NCBI GenBank assembly: GCA_003263845.1
Contig: JYJN01000046.1
Span: 1-51,266 of the forward strand
Direction: 5' to 3'
From: Vibrio aestivus
GTDB taxonomy: Bacteria > Pseudomonadota > Gammaproteobacteria > Enterobacterales > Vibrionaceae
DNA length: 51,266 nucleotides
Shown here: piece by piece, positions 1-10,021 of the stretch
Layout of the letters: each line of letters opens with the position of its first letter
How positions within the stretch are numbered: position 1 is the stretch's first letter
Position numbers and translations under genes: made by a program
Notes under the pieces: generated by a model
The model's database searches: none
Told to the model about the DNA's origin: nothing
What the model saw: the letters and a program-made list of their open reading frames with translations, nothing else

Positions 1-27
1 GGCATTACACCTTACGGTGCCTTTTTT
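1..27 (+). terminator. Probable rho-independent terminator, cut at window start
   Basis: A CACC-TTAC-GGTG stem-loop (8-19), extended by GG at 1-2 against CC at 20-21, is followed by six T (22-27). It would end a plus-strand gene lying outside the window and converging on asnB. The left arm may continue beyond the window edge. Confidence 0.45.
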
Positions 28-46
28 GATGAACTCAGTCGTTCAA

Positions 47-1711
47 TTAGTAAGAGTCGTTGTGAACGGCTTTTACTGCACGACCTGAAGGGTCTGCGTT
101 GTTTTTGAATGATTCATCCCACTCAATTGCTTTCGCAGAAGAACACGCTACTGAAGGACCACCTGGTACACATTCTGCTGCTGACTCTAGAGGGAATAAC
201 TCTTCAAAGATCTCGCGATAAGCATAACCTTCTTTTGTCGTTGGCGTGTTATAAGGGAAGCGGTACTGAGCAGTTTCCATTTGCTGATCACTCACTTTAG
301 CATCCGCAGTCGCTTTTAGCGTATCAATCCAATCGTAGCCAACGCCGTCTGAGAATTGCTCTTTCTGACGCCATGCGATTGATTCAGGTAGGTAGTGCTC
401 AAAACACTCACGTAGGATGTGTTTCTCCATTTTACCGTTACCACACATCTTATCTTCAGGGTTTAGACGCATAGCTACATCGATAAACTCTTTATCTAGG
501 AACGGTACGCGACCTTCAACACCCCAAGCTGCAAGAGATTTGTTCGCACGAGCACAGTCGAACATGTTTAGCGCAAGTAATTTACGAACGGTTTCTTCGT
601 GGAACTCTTTCGCGTTTGGCGCTTTATGGAAGTACAAGTAACCACCGAAGATTTCATCTGCACCTTCCCCAGAAAGAACCATCTTGATACCCATTGCTTT
701 AATCTTACGAGCCAGCAAGTACATAGGGGTAGAAGCACGAATTGTTGTGACGTCGTAGGTTTCAATGTGGTAGATAACATCACGAATCGCATCTAGACCT
801 TCTTGGATCGTGTAGGTCATCTCGTGGTGAACTGTACCAATTTGATCAGCAACTTCACGAGCAGCCTTAAGGTCAGGCGCGCCTTCTAGGCCAATAGCAA
901 ATGAGTGAAGTTGTGGCCACCAAGCTTCAGATTGGCTGTCATCTTCAATACGCATCGCCGCAAAACGCTTAGCCACTGCAGAGGTAATTGATGAATCAAG
1001 TCCCCCAGATAGAAGCACACCGTAAGGTACGTCTGTCATCAACTGGCGCTTCACGGCAGCTTCTAGAGCTTCAGTCAGTTCTTCTTTGCTTGTGCTATTA
1101 CCTTGAACTGCTGCGTATTCATTCCAATCACGAGTGTAGTAACGCTGCGGTTTTGCATCGGCACTGCTGTAGAAACAACCTGGAGGAAATTCGCTTACTG
1201 TTTTACAGACAGGGACAAGTGCCTTCATTTCTGATGCGACATAGTAGTTACCATGTTCATCGTAGCCTTGGTATAAAGGGATGATACCGATATGGTCTCG
1301 GCCAACCAAGTATTGGTCTTTTTCTTCATCGTAAAGAACGAAAGCGAAGATGCCGTTTAGTTCTTCAAGTAGGTCAGCACCGTACTCTTGATATAGTGCA
1401 AGAATCACTTCACAGTCAGAGTCTGTCTGGAAGTCATACTTACCTTCGTAGCGAGCACGGATCTCTTTGTGGTTGTAGATCTCACCGTTAACCGCAAGGA
1501 TGTGTTTTTTGTTCGAGCTGTATAGCGGTTGAGCACCACTGTTTAGACCAACGATAGCCAAGCGCTCATGCGCAAGGATTGCTTTGTCTGATGCATAAAT
1601 GCCAGACCAGTCTGGGCCACGATGCCTAAGTTTTTTTGACATCTCAAGCGCAACTGGACGTAGTGCAGCCGCATCACTTTTTATATCTAGAATCCCGAAA
1701 ACCGAACACAT
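47..1711 (-). CDS. asnB: Asparagine synthetase B (glutamine-hydrolysing)
   Basis: The 554-residue protein makes asparagine from aspartate, ATP and glutamine in the cytoplasm. Its start MCSVFGIL places the catalytic cysteine of the N-terminal class II glutaminase domain at position 2, so this start is secure. The N-terminal half shows the expected RHRGPD and GEIYNH motifs. The C-terminal synthetase domain has the ATP-binding LLSGGLDSS loop near residue 235 and the downstream SGEGADEIFGGY motif. Length is normal for bacterial AsnB and the frame is intact. It lies downstream of the nag genes, as in E. coli, but is separated from them here by an antiporter gene and its terminator, so it probably has its own promoter in the AT-rich 230 bases upstream. 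Confidence 0.97.
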   Translation of the reverse strand: MCSVFGILDIKSDAAALRPVALEMSKKLRHRGPDWSGIYASDKAILAHERLAIVGLNSGAQPLYSSNKKHILAVNGEIYNHKEIRARYEGKYDFQTDSDCEVILALYQEYGADLLEELNGIFAFVLYDEEKDQYLVGRDHIGIIPLYQGYDEHGNYYVASEMKALVPVCKTVSEFPPGCFYSSADAKPQRYYTRDWNEYAAVQGNSTSKEELTEALEAAVKRQLMTDVPYGVLLSGGLDSSITSAVAKRFAAMRIEDDSQSEAWWPQLHSFAIGLEGAPDLKAAREVADQIGTVHHEMTYTIQEGLDAIRDVIYHIETYDVTTIRASTPMYLLARKIKAMGIKMVLSGEGADEIFGGYLYFHKAPNAKEFHEETVRKLLALNMFDCARANKSLAAWGVEGRVPFLDKEFIDVAMRLNPEDKMCGNGKMEKHILRECFEHYLPESIAWRQKEQFSDGVGYDWIDTLKATADAKVSDQQMETAQYRFPYNTPTTKEGYAYREIFEELFPLESAAECVPGGPSVACSSAKAIEWDESFKNNADPSGRAVKAVHNDSY

Positions 1712-1886
1712 ACAACATCCCTTTAAATATTTTTTAATCTGTTGGCTTCAATTTGCCATTCTGATTAAAAAAATCAACAGGGAATGATGAAAAAGAATTA
1801 AAAGCGCGATTAATGGTGTATTTTTTTTAAAATATATTGTTTTTATTAAAAAAACTCCAAGGAGTGGTGTTTTTTTGAACGAAACA

Positions 1887-1921
1887 AAAACGGGAGTCAC
1901 GTAATGACTCCCGTTTTGATT
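1887..1921 (-). terminator. Rho-independent terminator after the antiporter gene
   Basis: An inverted repeat with perfect arms ACGGGAGTCA and TGACTCCCGT around a short CGTAA loop is flanked by A and T runs. On the minus strand it ends the antiporter gene and separates it from asnB. Confidence 0.85.
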
Positions 1922-1942
1922 TGCTTGTTGAGGCTACAAAGA

Positions 1943-3532
1943 CTAATTCGGTGAGGTAAATTTAGGGTTTAAATGGTCGCATACGTGACGGGCAAAACCG
2001 CTACCCGCCTCGTTGTAGATATTAAATGCGGCATCAGCCCCTTCTTCTAATAAGTTATCAAGTTGATCTTGATACTCTGCGATAGCGGCGATTTGCCCTT
2101 TAAAGTTTTTAAGCTTCAGTTGCTCTAGCGCTGTTTGGTTACCTTGGTGGTGAGGCATGGCAAGAAGCACCAGTTTTACATTGGCGGTATCTAAAATACG
2201 CTCCCAAAAATCGGAGTCAGTTGCATCGCCAGCAATCACATTTCGGCCTTCAGCACGATGCTTGTGCGCCGCCTCTTCTCTGACTTCAATACCTAACGCA
2301 ATTTTTCCATAACGGCTTCTCAATTCGTCATAAGCGCCGGTGCCAATGCGTCCCATACCTAAGATCAATACCTGAGCATGACCTGGGTTGATGAGTTGGT
2401 CGCGTTGATGAAGTTTCTCTGCCGCATGTTCTTTAAGCCAACGACTTGAGCGTTGATATAGCTCGTGGCCTTTTCTGTTTAGTGGTGCAGCAAGCACAAA
2501 GGAAATCGACACTGCTATGGCAATAGCAACTAGGATATCGCCTTCCATCCAGCCCAGTTTAAAGGCAAGTCCGCCAACGATAAGACCAAACTCGCTAAAG
2601 TTAAATAAGCTAAGAGAAGTCAACAATGACGTACGCACGCGGAATTTAAACTTGTTAAGAACCGCAAAGTAAAGCACGCCTTTGATAGGCAGCAATAGCA
2701 AGAAAAGTACCGCTAGCGCAAAACCCGTCATCGTCGGTTGTTCAGACAAGCCAATATTGAGGAAGAAGCAAACGAGGAACAGCTCTTTGAGATTAAATAG
2801 AGATTTAGATAGCTCTGATGCTTTTTTATGACCCGCAAGTAGCATACCTAGTACTAGCGCGCCTAGATCGGGTTTGACCCCAACAAACTGGAACAAACCG
2901 GCACCGACAACCAGTGCGAAGAAGATCCCAAATAACACCAACATCTCACCGTGACCAACTTTGTCCAGTATCTTATAGAACAATGGTCGTAGTAGTGGCA
3001 GTCCGAATAGAGCGATGGCATACCACTCTGGAATCTTGCCAGTAGAAGCGGTCAAGAACACCACAGCAAAAATATCTTGCATGACGAGGATGCCAATCGC
3101 TAAGGTGCCATAGGTTGCATTCATTTCGCCTTTCTCTTGCAATGTTTTCACTGCAAAAACAGTGCTTGAGAAGGATAGAGCAAAGCTTAGAAGGACCAAT
3201 TGTTCTAGTGACATTGAGGCGAGGCTTGAGATTCCAAGGAACTTAAACCCGAAAAGCAGTACCGTAAAAATTGCGGTTGAAAGAAGGTTGTGTACTGTCG
3301 CGCCCGCCCAGATTTCTTTAGATAGCAAAGTTTTGACATCGAGCTTTAGACCAATCGTAAAGAGGAGCAGCGTAACACCTAAATCGGCCAATAAAACGAT
3401 AGTGTCATTACTCTCATAGCCAATAATATTAAGACCAAAGCCGGCTAGCAAAAAGCCAACGAGGGGAGGGAGATTCAACTTCAACGCAATGAATCCTGCG
3501 ATGAAAGCCGATGAAATTAACAGTAGTTCCAT
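1943..3532 (-). CDS. CPA2-family cation:proton antiporter with RCK/TrkA-N domain (KefB/YbaL-like)
   Basis: This is an inner-membrane monovalent cation/proton antiporter of the CPA2 family. About 12 hydrophobic segments fill residues 1-365. They are followed by a cytoplasmic RCK domain whose Rossmann signature LILGMGRIGTGAY suggests NAD(H) or nucleotide control. I place the start at the methionine of MELLLISS (3532), giving 529 residues. The longer reading, starting at 3574, would put its first codons inside the terminator hairpin of nagC (3556-3580) and has no good ribosome site. KefB/KefC and YbaL are the nearest relatives I recognise; no KefF-like ancillary gene is adjacent, so glutathione gating is uncertain. 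Confidence 0.85.
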   Translation of the reverse strand: MELLLISSAFIAGFIALKLNLPPLVGFLLAGFGLNIIGYESNDTIVLLADLGVTLLLFTIGLKLDVKTLLSKEIWAGATVHNLLSTAIFTVLLFGFKFLGISSLASMSLEQLVLLSFALSFSSTVFAVKTLQEKGEMNATYGTLAIGILVMQDIFAVVFLTASTGKIPEWYAIALFGLPLLRPLFYKILDKVGHGEMLVLFGIFFALVVGAGLFQFVGVKPDLGALVLGMLLAGHKKASELSKSLFNLKELFLVCFFLNIGLSEQPTMTGFALAVLFLLLLPIKGVLYFAVLNKFKFRVRTSLLTSLSLFNFSEFGLIVGGLAFKLGWMEGDILVAIAIAVSISFVLAAPLNRKGHELYQRSSRWLKEHAAEKLHQRDQLINPGHAQVLILGMGRIGTGAYDELRSRYGKIALGIEVREEAAHKHRAEGRNVIAGDATDSDFWERILDTANVKLVLLAMPHHQGNQTALEQLKLKNFKGQIAAIAEYQDQLDNLLEEGADAAFNIYNEAGSGFARHVCDHLNPKFTSPN

Positions 3533-3555
3533 AACGAATGATGTTTCCAGATAAC

Positions 3556-3580
3556 AAAAAGGCTGTGTAAACACACAGCC
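3556..3580 (-). terminator. Rho-independent terminator after nagC
   Basis: Perfect 8-bp arms GGCTGTGT and ACACAGCC around a 4-base loop lead into five T on the minus strand. It lies 33 bases past the nagC stop codon and just before the antiporter start. Confidence 0.88.
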
Positions 3581-3612
3581 TTACATTTTACGGCAATTGA
3601 TTGCGTAGTAAA

Positions 3613-4827
3613 TTATTCTTCAAGGAGTTTTTGTAACAAGACACCATTGAGCATTGCGCGTTTAATCATAGCGAATGCGCCCATTGTCGGATGTTTGTCG
3701 ATTTGAGAGGCTACAATCGGTAGCTCTTGGTGGAAAGTCGTCAGTGACTGATTTTCCACGTTGCGACGAATGGCAGGGAAGATAATGTCTTCACACTGAG
3801 TAATATCGCCAGCAATAACAATTTTTTGGGGGTTAAATAAGTTGATGGTAATCGCTATCGCCTTACCTAGTTGATTTCCGACGCGAACTAAACTTTGTTT
3901 AGAAAGTTCATCACCATTATTGGCATGCTCACAAACGTCATGGATGGAAATACTTTCAAGCTCGGTCAAGCTCGACTCGTAGCCCTGATTGATTAACTTA
4001 TTAACGCGAGAAATAATCGCTGGGTTAGCGGCTACAGTTTCTAAACAACCAAAGTTACCGCATTGACACTGTTCACCGAGTGGGTCGATTTGGATGTGGC
4101 CAATTTCACCAACGTTACGGTTATAGCCTAAAAATACTTGGCCATTAACGATAATACCGGCACCAGTACCACGGTGCACACTCACTAGAATTGAATCTTG
4201 GCAATCTTTACTTGCGCCGAAGTAGTGCTCAGCGAGTGCCATACCACGAACGTCATTACCTACAAAACATTGGACATGGAAGGTATCACGAACTAAATCG
4301 CTCAGGGCGAGGTTATCTATGGATACGTTTGGCATGTATTCGACAACTCCGCTTTCTGGGTTAACCAGGCCAGGCAGCGAGATACCAATAGCAATCAGTT
4401 GGTTGATAATATTTTGATTATCGGAGATGAAGCTCTTGAGGTAAGAGATCAGGCCTTCAGTCAGTTCTTCTTGCTTGGTGTAAAAGAACTCATGATATGT
4501 CGAAGTAAGCTCTTTTCCGCCTAGATCATAAAGGCTGAACTGAAAGTAATCACGGCCAATTCTCACCGCCACAGAATGGAAAGGTTCGACTTCTGTGGTG
4601 AGAGAAATGGCGCGTCTGCCCCCAGTGGAGGCTTGTTGCGCGACCTCTTTGATTAGGCCGCGCTCGAGTAATTGGCGGGTAATTTTCGTAACACTAGCAG
4701 GCGCCAACTGACTAACATCCGCAACTTGGATGCGAGAAATCGGACCTTGTTGATCGATCAGCCGGTAAACCGCTGCACTGTTAAGTTGTTTAACTAAATC
4801 TACGTTACCTATTTGTCCGCCATTCAT
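3613..4827 (-). CDS. nagC: N-acetylglucosamine repressor, ROK family
   Basis: NagC represses the nag genes and is relieved by GlcNAc-6-phosphate. The protein of about 404 residues starts with MNGGQIGNVD, the usual start of Vibrio NagC. It has an N-terminal winged helix-turn-helix (about residues 15-60, with VSQLAPASVTKITRQLLERG) and a C-terminal ROK/actin-like domain. The latter has the glycine-rich VHRGTGAGIIVNG segment and the zinc-binding CQCGNFGCLE motif near residue 250. The start overlaps the nagA end by a few bases, so nagA and nagC form a translationally coupled operon. A methionine two codons upstream at 4833 is a less likely start. The frame is intact. Confidence 0.95.
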   Translation of the reverse strand: MNGGQIGNVDLVKQLNSAAVYRLIDQQGPISRIQVADVSQLAPASVTKITRQLLERGLIKEVAQQASTGGRRAISLTTEVEPFHSVAVRIGRDYFQFSLYDLGGKELTSTYHEFFYTKQEELTEGLISYLKSFISDNQNIINQLIAIGISLPGLVNPESGVVEYMPNVSIDNLALSDLVRDTFHVQCFVGNDVRGMALAEHYFGASKDCQDSILVSVHRGTGAGIIVNGQVFLGYNRNVGEIGHIQIDPLGEQCQCGNFGCLETVAANPAIISRVNKLINQGYESSLTELESISIHDVCEHANNGDELSKQSLVRVGNQLGKAIAITINLFNPQKIVIAGDITQCEDIIFPAIRRNVENQSLTTFHQELPIVASQIDKHPTMGAFAMIKRAMLNGVLLQKLLEE

Positions 4828-4829
4828 TC

Positions 4830-5965
4830 TCAATTTTGCTCGTATTGTCCGTTAACAACAGTCGCTTGAACATTGAAGTCACGATCAAATACAGTCAGGT
4901 TTGCAACCATGCCTTTCTTGATACGGCCTAGTTTGTCTTCAACCCCGATTGCAGTTGCTGGATACAGAGTAGCCATACGCAAAGCTTCGTCCAAAGCGAT
5001 ACCGACATGCTCAACTGTGTTTTGTACGGATTCGATCATAGTGACAGCTGAGCACCAAGTGTGCCATTTTCATCAACACACTTGCCATCTCGGTAATATA
5101 CTTTCTTACCTACAAAAATAAAGTGATCCATATTAGCGCCTGCTGGAGCTGTGGCATCGGTCACTAATACTAGCTTTTCACCTTTGATTTTATGCGCAAT
5201 TCGAATGTTTGCGTAATCAACGTGGAAACCATCAGCAATCACTCCAGCATAAACTTCAGGAGTGTCGTAAATCGCACCAACAACGCCAGGCTCACGGCCA
5301 ACCATTGGCGTCATCGCGTTGAACAGGTGAGTAGCAAAAGTAATGCCTGACTCAAAGCTTTGACGAGCTTCTGCGTACGTCGCATTAGTGTGACCAATCG
5401 AAACGACAATACCCGCTGCCTTAAGGCGTTCGATGTGTGCAGGGTCATTGTGTTCTGGGGCTAATGTTACTTTTGTCACTAGGTCTGCGTTTTCACAGAT
5501 GATATCGATCATGCTGTCGTCAGATGGACGAATATAGTCGACGCTGTGAATGCCTTTTTTAGCAACGTTTAGATATGGACCTTCAAGGTGTAGGCCAAGC
5601 GATTGGTTTTGGTATTTGTTGTGGTACTCGCGAGCTGCTTCGATAGCTTGACGCATGTTTTCATCAGAAGAGGTGATTAGCGTTGGAAGGAAGCTAGTAC
5701 AACCTGACTTTAGGTTTGCTTCATGCATGATTTGCATCGTATCTGCTGTGATTTCATCGTTCAGCATAACGCCACCACAACCGTTAAGTTGAAGATCGAT
5801 AAAGCCAGGGCTTAGATTTGCACCGTTTAAGTCACGTGTTTCAATGCCTGCAGGTAGTTCACTAATAGGGCAAACTTTCTCAATCAAGTCATTGTTGATG
5901 ATTACAGCGTGGTCAACTAGCACATCGCTGCTAGTGTAAATTTTACAGTTAGTTAGCGCATACAT
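4830..5965 (-). CDS. nagA: N-acetylglucosamine-6-phosphate deacetylase (frame broken once)
   Basis: NagA deacetylates GlcNAc-6-phosphate to glucosamine-6-phosphate and acetate. The gene would encode 378 residues, the normal length, but is split into 309- and 69-codon pieces. A single base is missing near 5053: after DENGTLG the frame should run into a small-residue segment and then [11 protein letters not shown]. Family landmarks are HLEGPYLN, the metal ligands in HTNATYAEA and THLFNAM, and the catalytic aspartate in [11 protein letters not shown]. It is divergent from nagE and followed directly by nagC, with NagC-like operators between nagA and nagE. The clean one-base loss suggests a sequence error, not a pseudogene. 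Confidence 0.93.
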
Positions 5966-6038
5966 GGTTAGCTAATCCTTATGAGTATGAGTTTTTATAA
6001 ATTGTGAGCGACCTAATGAAAGTATTGTTTTTTCTTGA

Positions 6039-6059
6039 GCAAATTAACACTTTATTTGC
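6039..6059. promoter_or_regulatory. Candidate NagC-type operator near nagA
   Basis: A 21-bp inverted repeat has arms GCAAAT and ATTTGC, about 75 bases upstream of nagA. It shares its AATTTGC/GCAAATT half-site with a second repeat near nagE. NagC operators are AT-rich palindromes, so a repressor site is plausible, but this is inference from symmetry and position. Confidence 0.4.
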
Positions 6060-6259
6060 GAGGTTCAATTAGGTTGCAAAATATCTTTAGCAAGCGGTCA
6101 CAGTTGCAGTGGGATTTATCCATACATTGGATGAAACCTACACGAAAAATTGCCGTGCAACATAAGTAGGAAAAAGCCTACTTAAACTTCGGTGATGCCT
6201 TGGTATTTAAGGGATTACCCACCAAGGGCATGGGCGAAATGTTATCGCTTATTTACCAT

Positions 6260-6279
6260 TTTTTTGAATTGTAAAATAA
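6260..6279. promoter_or_regulatory. Candidate NagC box (TTATTT-N8-AAATAA type)
   Basis: The 20 bases match the NagC/Mlc-type pattern TTATTT-N8-AAATAA with one mismatch (TTTTTT at the left arm, AAATAA exact at the right). It lies midway between the divergent nagA and nagE genes. Confidence 0.5.
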
Positions 6280-6324
6280 GTTTTATGATCTAGCTAGCAA
6301 AAACCTCCGCATTTACCATTTTCT

Positions 6325-6340
6325 GGTGATTAGGATCACA
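6325..6340. promoter_or_regulatory. Candidate CRP (cAMP receptor protein) site
   Basis: GGTGA-N6-TCACA matches the CRP consensus TGTGA-N6-TCACA at nine of ten positions. It is about 120 bases upstream of nagE, fitting catabolite control of a PTS gene as known for E. coli nagE-nagBACD. Confidence 0.6.
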
Positions 6341-6352
6341 AATGATAAGGTT

Positions 6353-6374
6353 TTAATTTGCGGAGCAAAATTAA
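6353..6374. promoter_or_regulatory. Candidate NagC operator near nagE
   Basis: The inverted repeat TTAATTTGC / GCAAAATTAA around a GC-rich centre lies about 85 bases upstream of nagE. It has the AT-flanks and GC-centre expected of NagC sites. With the two sites at 6039 and 6260, a DNA-looping arrangement as known in E. coli is possible. Confidence 0.5.
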
Positions 6375-6459
6375 TATCATAAACTGACATCGACTAAATT
6401 GAGCAGCTAGAAATGGCTTCTCAGCAAAAAACTAAAAAATCCTATAGGGGGAACTTAAG

Positions 6460-8030
6460 GTGAATATTCTTGGATATGCGCAAAAGTTAGGTAAAGCTCT
6501 TATGCTTCCTATCGCAACGCTTCCAATCGCAGGTCTTCTACTGCGACTTGGTCAGGGAGATGTATTAGATATTGCATTTATGGCGCAAGCTGGTGGTGCA
6601 ATCTTTAGTAACCTTCCACTACTATTCGGTCTAGGTATCGCAATCGGTCTTGCAAAAGATGGTTCTGGTGCTGCTGGCCTAGCTGGCGCAGTTGCGTACT
6701 TTGTACTAACCGCAACAGCAACAACAATTGACGCAAGCGTTAACATGTCATTCTTCGGTGGTATCTTCGCAGGTATTATCGCTGGTCACTCTTACAACGC
6801 TTTCCACGCAACGCGTTTACCTGAATTCCTAGCGTTCTTCTCTGGTAAGCGTTTAGTGCCAATCATGCTGGTCTGTTCGCTCTAGTAGCGGGTGCGGTAG
6901 CTGGTGTTGTATGGCCTTCAGTTCAAGGCGGTCTTGACGCTCTAGCACACGCAGTATCTTCTTCAGGCGCAATTGGTCAATTTGTTTACGGTACTCTTAA
7001 CCGTGCACTTATTCCTGTTGGTCTTCACCACGTTCTAAACTCTTACTTCTGGTTCGGTATGGGTACGTGTCAAGAAGTACTAGTAACTGGTGCTGAAGCA
7101 GCTGGCCAAGCTCTTCCTGCTATCCAACAGCTTTGTGTAGACCCAGCTCTTGCTAAGTCTCTAGTTGCTGGCGAAGCGCACACATTCCAGTTTGCTAACT
7201 CTGTAACTCCAGAAATCACTGCAACTGTTAAAGAAGTAACTGAGACAGTTAAGTCTGGTGACCTACACCGTTACTTCGGTGGCGACAAAGGCGCTGGCGT
7301 ATTCATGAACGGTTTCTTCCCTGTAATGATGTTCGGTCTACCAGGTGCTGCTCTTGCAATGTACCTAGCAGCTCCTGCTGAAAAACGTAGCCAAGTTGGT
7401 GGTGCTCTATTCTCTGTAGGTTTCTGTTCATTCCTAACAGGTATCACTGAGCCGTTAGAATTCATGTTCGTATTCCTAGCTCCAGCTCTATACGCAATGC
7501 ACGCAGTATTTACTGGTCTATCTCTAGTAGTTGCTAACATGTTCGGTACTCTGCACGGCTTTACGTTCTCAGCAGGTCTAATCGACTTCGTTCTTAACTG
7601 GGGTCTAGCAACTAACCCATTCACTCTACTGTTAATCGGTTTGGCGTTTGGTGCTCTATACTTCTTCACATTTAGCTTCGCAATCCGCGCATTCAACCTT
7701 AAGTCTCCTGGTCGTGAAGACGACGAAGAAGAAGGTGCTGCACCAGCAGGTGAAGCGGCTAAAGGTGACCTAGCTCGTCAATACCTAAAAGCTCTAGGTG
7801 GTCACGAGAACCTAACAACTATCGACGCGTGTATCACTCGTCTACGTCTAACTCTTAAAGACCGCTCAATCGCTGATGAAGCAGTACTTAAGAAACTAGG
7901 TGCTAAAGGTGTTGTTAAACTAGGTGAAAACAACCTTCAGGTTATCCTTGGCCCACTAGCTGAAATCGTTGCTGGCGAAATGAAAGCTATCGGTGCAGGT
8001 GAAGACCTATCTGATGTAAAACTTCCTTAA
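6460..8030 (+). CDS. nagE: N-acetylglucosamine PTS permease, EIICB (frame broken once)
   Basis: NagE imports and phosphorylates N-acetylglucosamine. The start is a GTG at 6460 behind a strong AGGGGGAA ribosome site. A G is missing at about 6870 (after PIML), so the reading frame stops early. Restoring it gives about 523 residues: a membrane EIIC domain (about 1-380), then an acidic linker with DDEEEG, then an EIIB domain with the phosphorylated cysteine in DACITRLRL. Unlike E. coli NagE (about 650 residues) there is no C-terminal EIIA domain, so a separate EIIA such as Crr must supply phosphate. Divergent from nagA-nagC; a terminator follows. Confidence 0.94.
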
Positions 8031-8055
8031 TAACTTCGGTTAATTAAGAATGTTG

Positions 8056-8087
8056 AAAAGCCTCCTTCGGGAGGCTTTTGTTGTTTT
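8056..8087 (+). terminator. Rho-independent terminator after nagE
   Basis: Perfect 10-bp arms AAAAGCCTCC and GGAGGCTTTT around a TTCG tetraloop are followed by a T-rich run. This is a textbook terminator 25 bases after the nagE stop. Confidence 0.92.
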
Positions 8088-8254
8088 TGAAAGCAAAAGC
8101 TTTTCGTCAGGATAATTATTGCGAAGAATTTGTCGGTTCTTATTGTGTAAATGGCAAGAATTGTGGATGATTAGCGGTAATATTCTCTGTGCTTTGCTAC
8201 TGCAAACCAGAGTGCAATTTTTCTGACAATACGAATACTATTGAGGTGCTATAG

Positions 8255-9924
8255 ATGAGTGAAGCTGAGGCTCGTCCATCGAATTTCATTCGCCAAATTA
8301 TTGATAAAGATTTAGCGGATGGCAAACACACTAGCGTGCATACTCGTTTCCCGCCAGAACCAAATGGTTATCTGCATATCGGTCACGCTAAGTCTATCTG
8401 TTTGAACTTTGGTATTGCTCAGGACTACCAAGGCCAATGTAATTTGCGCTTTGATGATACTAACCCTGAAAAAGAAGATGTTGAGTACGTAGAGTCGATT
8501 AAAAATGACGTGAGCTGGTTAGGCTTTGAATGGTCTGGCGATATCTGCTATTCATCAAATTACTTCGACAAGCTATACGGTTACGCTGTGGAACTTATCA
8601 ATAAAGGCCTAGCGTATGTTGATGAGCTAACCCCTGATGAGATTCGTGAGTATCGTGGTACGCTAACGGCGCCGGGTAAGCCTAGCCTTATCGCGACCGT
8701 ACACCTGAAGAAAACCTAGCGCTGTTTGAAAAAATGCGTGACGGTGGCTTTGAGGAAGGGACAGCGTGTCTACGTGCTAAGATTGATATGGCGTCTTCAT
8801 TTATCGTGATGCGCGATCCTGTGCTTTACCGTGTTCGTTTCGCAGAGCATCATCAAACCGCTGACAAGTGGTGCATTTACCCAATGTATGACTTCACACA
8901 CTGTATCTCTGATGCTCTGGAAGGCATTACGCACTCTATTTGTACGCTTGAGTTCCAAGATAACCGTCGTCTTTACGACTGGGTTCTCGACAACATTACT
9001 ATTGATTGTCAGCCTCGTCAGTACGAGTTCAGCCGTTTAAACCTAGAATACACAGTGATGTCTAAGCGTAAGCTTAATCAACTTGTTGTAGAAAACTTGG
9101 TTGAAGGTTGGGATGACCCACGTATGCCGACGATCTCTGGTTTACGTCGTCGTGGTTTTACTCCTGCATCTATTCGTGAGTTTTGTAAGCGTATTGGTGT
9201 GACTAAGCAAGAGAACATGATTGAGTTTGGTTCTCTTGAGTCTTGTATTCGTGATGACCTAAACGAAAACGCACCTCGTGCAATGGCGGTTCTTGATCCG
9301 GTTAAGATCGTTATCGAAAACTACGAAGAGGGTAAGGTAGAAAACCTATCGGTTGCTAACCACCCTAACAAGCCTGAGATGGGACAGCGCGACGTACCGT
9401 TTACTCGTGAAGTTTATATCGAGCGCGATGATTTCCGTGAAGAAGCGAACAAGAAGTACAAACGCCTAGTTTTAGGCAAAGAAGTACGACTTCGTGGTGC
9501 TTACGTCATTAAGGCGGAACGTATTGAAAAAGATGCAGAAGGTAACATCACGACAATCTTCTGTACCTACGATGATGAGACTTTAGGTAAGAACCCAGCA
9601 GACGGCCGTAAAGTGAAAGGCGTAATCCATTGGGTTTCAGCAGACAAGGCGTTGCCAGCAGAAGTACGCTTGTATGATCGTTTGTTTACTGTTGCAAATC
9701 CAGCAGCGGCGGATAACTTTGCAGAGACGATCAATCCTGAATCGCTGGTTAAAGTAAACGGCTTTGTGGAACCTAGCCTTGCTGAAGCGGCTGCTGAAGC
9801 AGCATTCCAGTTTGAGAGAACAGGTTACTTCTGTGTTGATTCGAAAGATTCATCGAACGATAAGTTGGTATTTAACCGTACCGTTGGTCTTCGCGATACA
9901 TGGGCAAAAATCGAGAGTAAGTAG
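8255..9924 (+). CDS. glnS: Glutaminyl-tRNA synthetase (frame broken once)
   Basis: GlnS charges tRNA-Gln and is essential. The first piece has the class I signature [15 protein letters not shown] and the second the KMSKS-like [11 protein letters not shown] and the anticodon-binding beta-barrel region. A C is missing near 8686: after TAPGKPS the frame should read on as [14 protein letters not shown], which is visible in the next frame. With the base restored the protein has 556 residues, the expected length. The start ATG at 8255 follows a GAGGTGC ribosome site. A true frameshift here would be lethal, so this is strong evidence for sequence error. Confidence 0.96.
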
Positions 9925-9948
9925 ATTTGAGTCTACTTGACTGAAACA

Positions 9949-9978
9949 AAAAGCCAGCACTGTGTGCTGGCTTTTTTT
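9949..9978. terminator. Bidirectional terminator between glnS and fur
   Basis: AGCCAGCAC and GTGCTGGCT arms around a 3-base loop have an A-rich left and a seven-T right flank. It can stop glnS on the plus strand and fur on the minus strand, the two genes being convergent. Confidence 0.9.
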
Positions 9979-10021
9979 ATGTTTAACTTTGCTATCGTGA
10001 GCATCGATGCAATGAAATGTA

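Noticed and set aside
1843..1877. A7-CTCCAAGGAG-T7 region upstream of asnB as a terminator
   Set aside because: The palindrome leaves no loop and the stem is only five pairs; a proper terminator lies just beyond at 1887.
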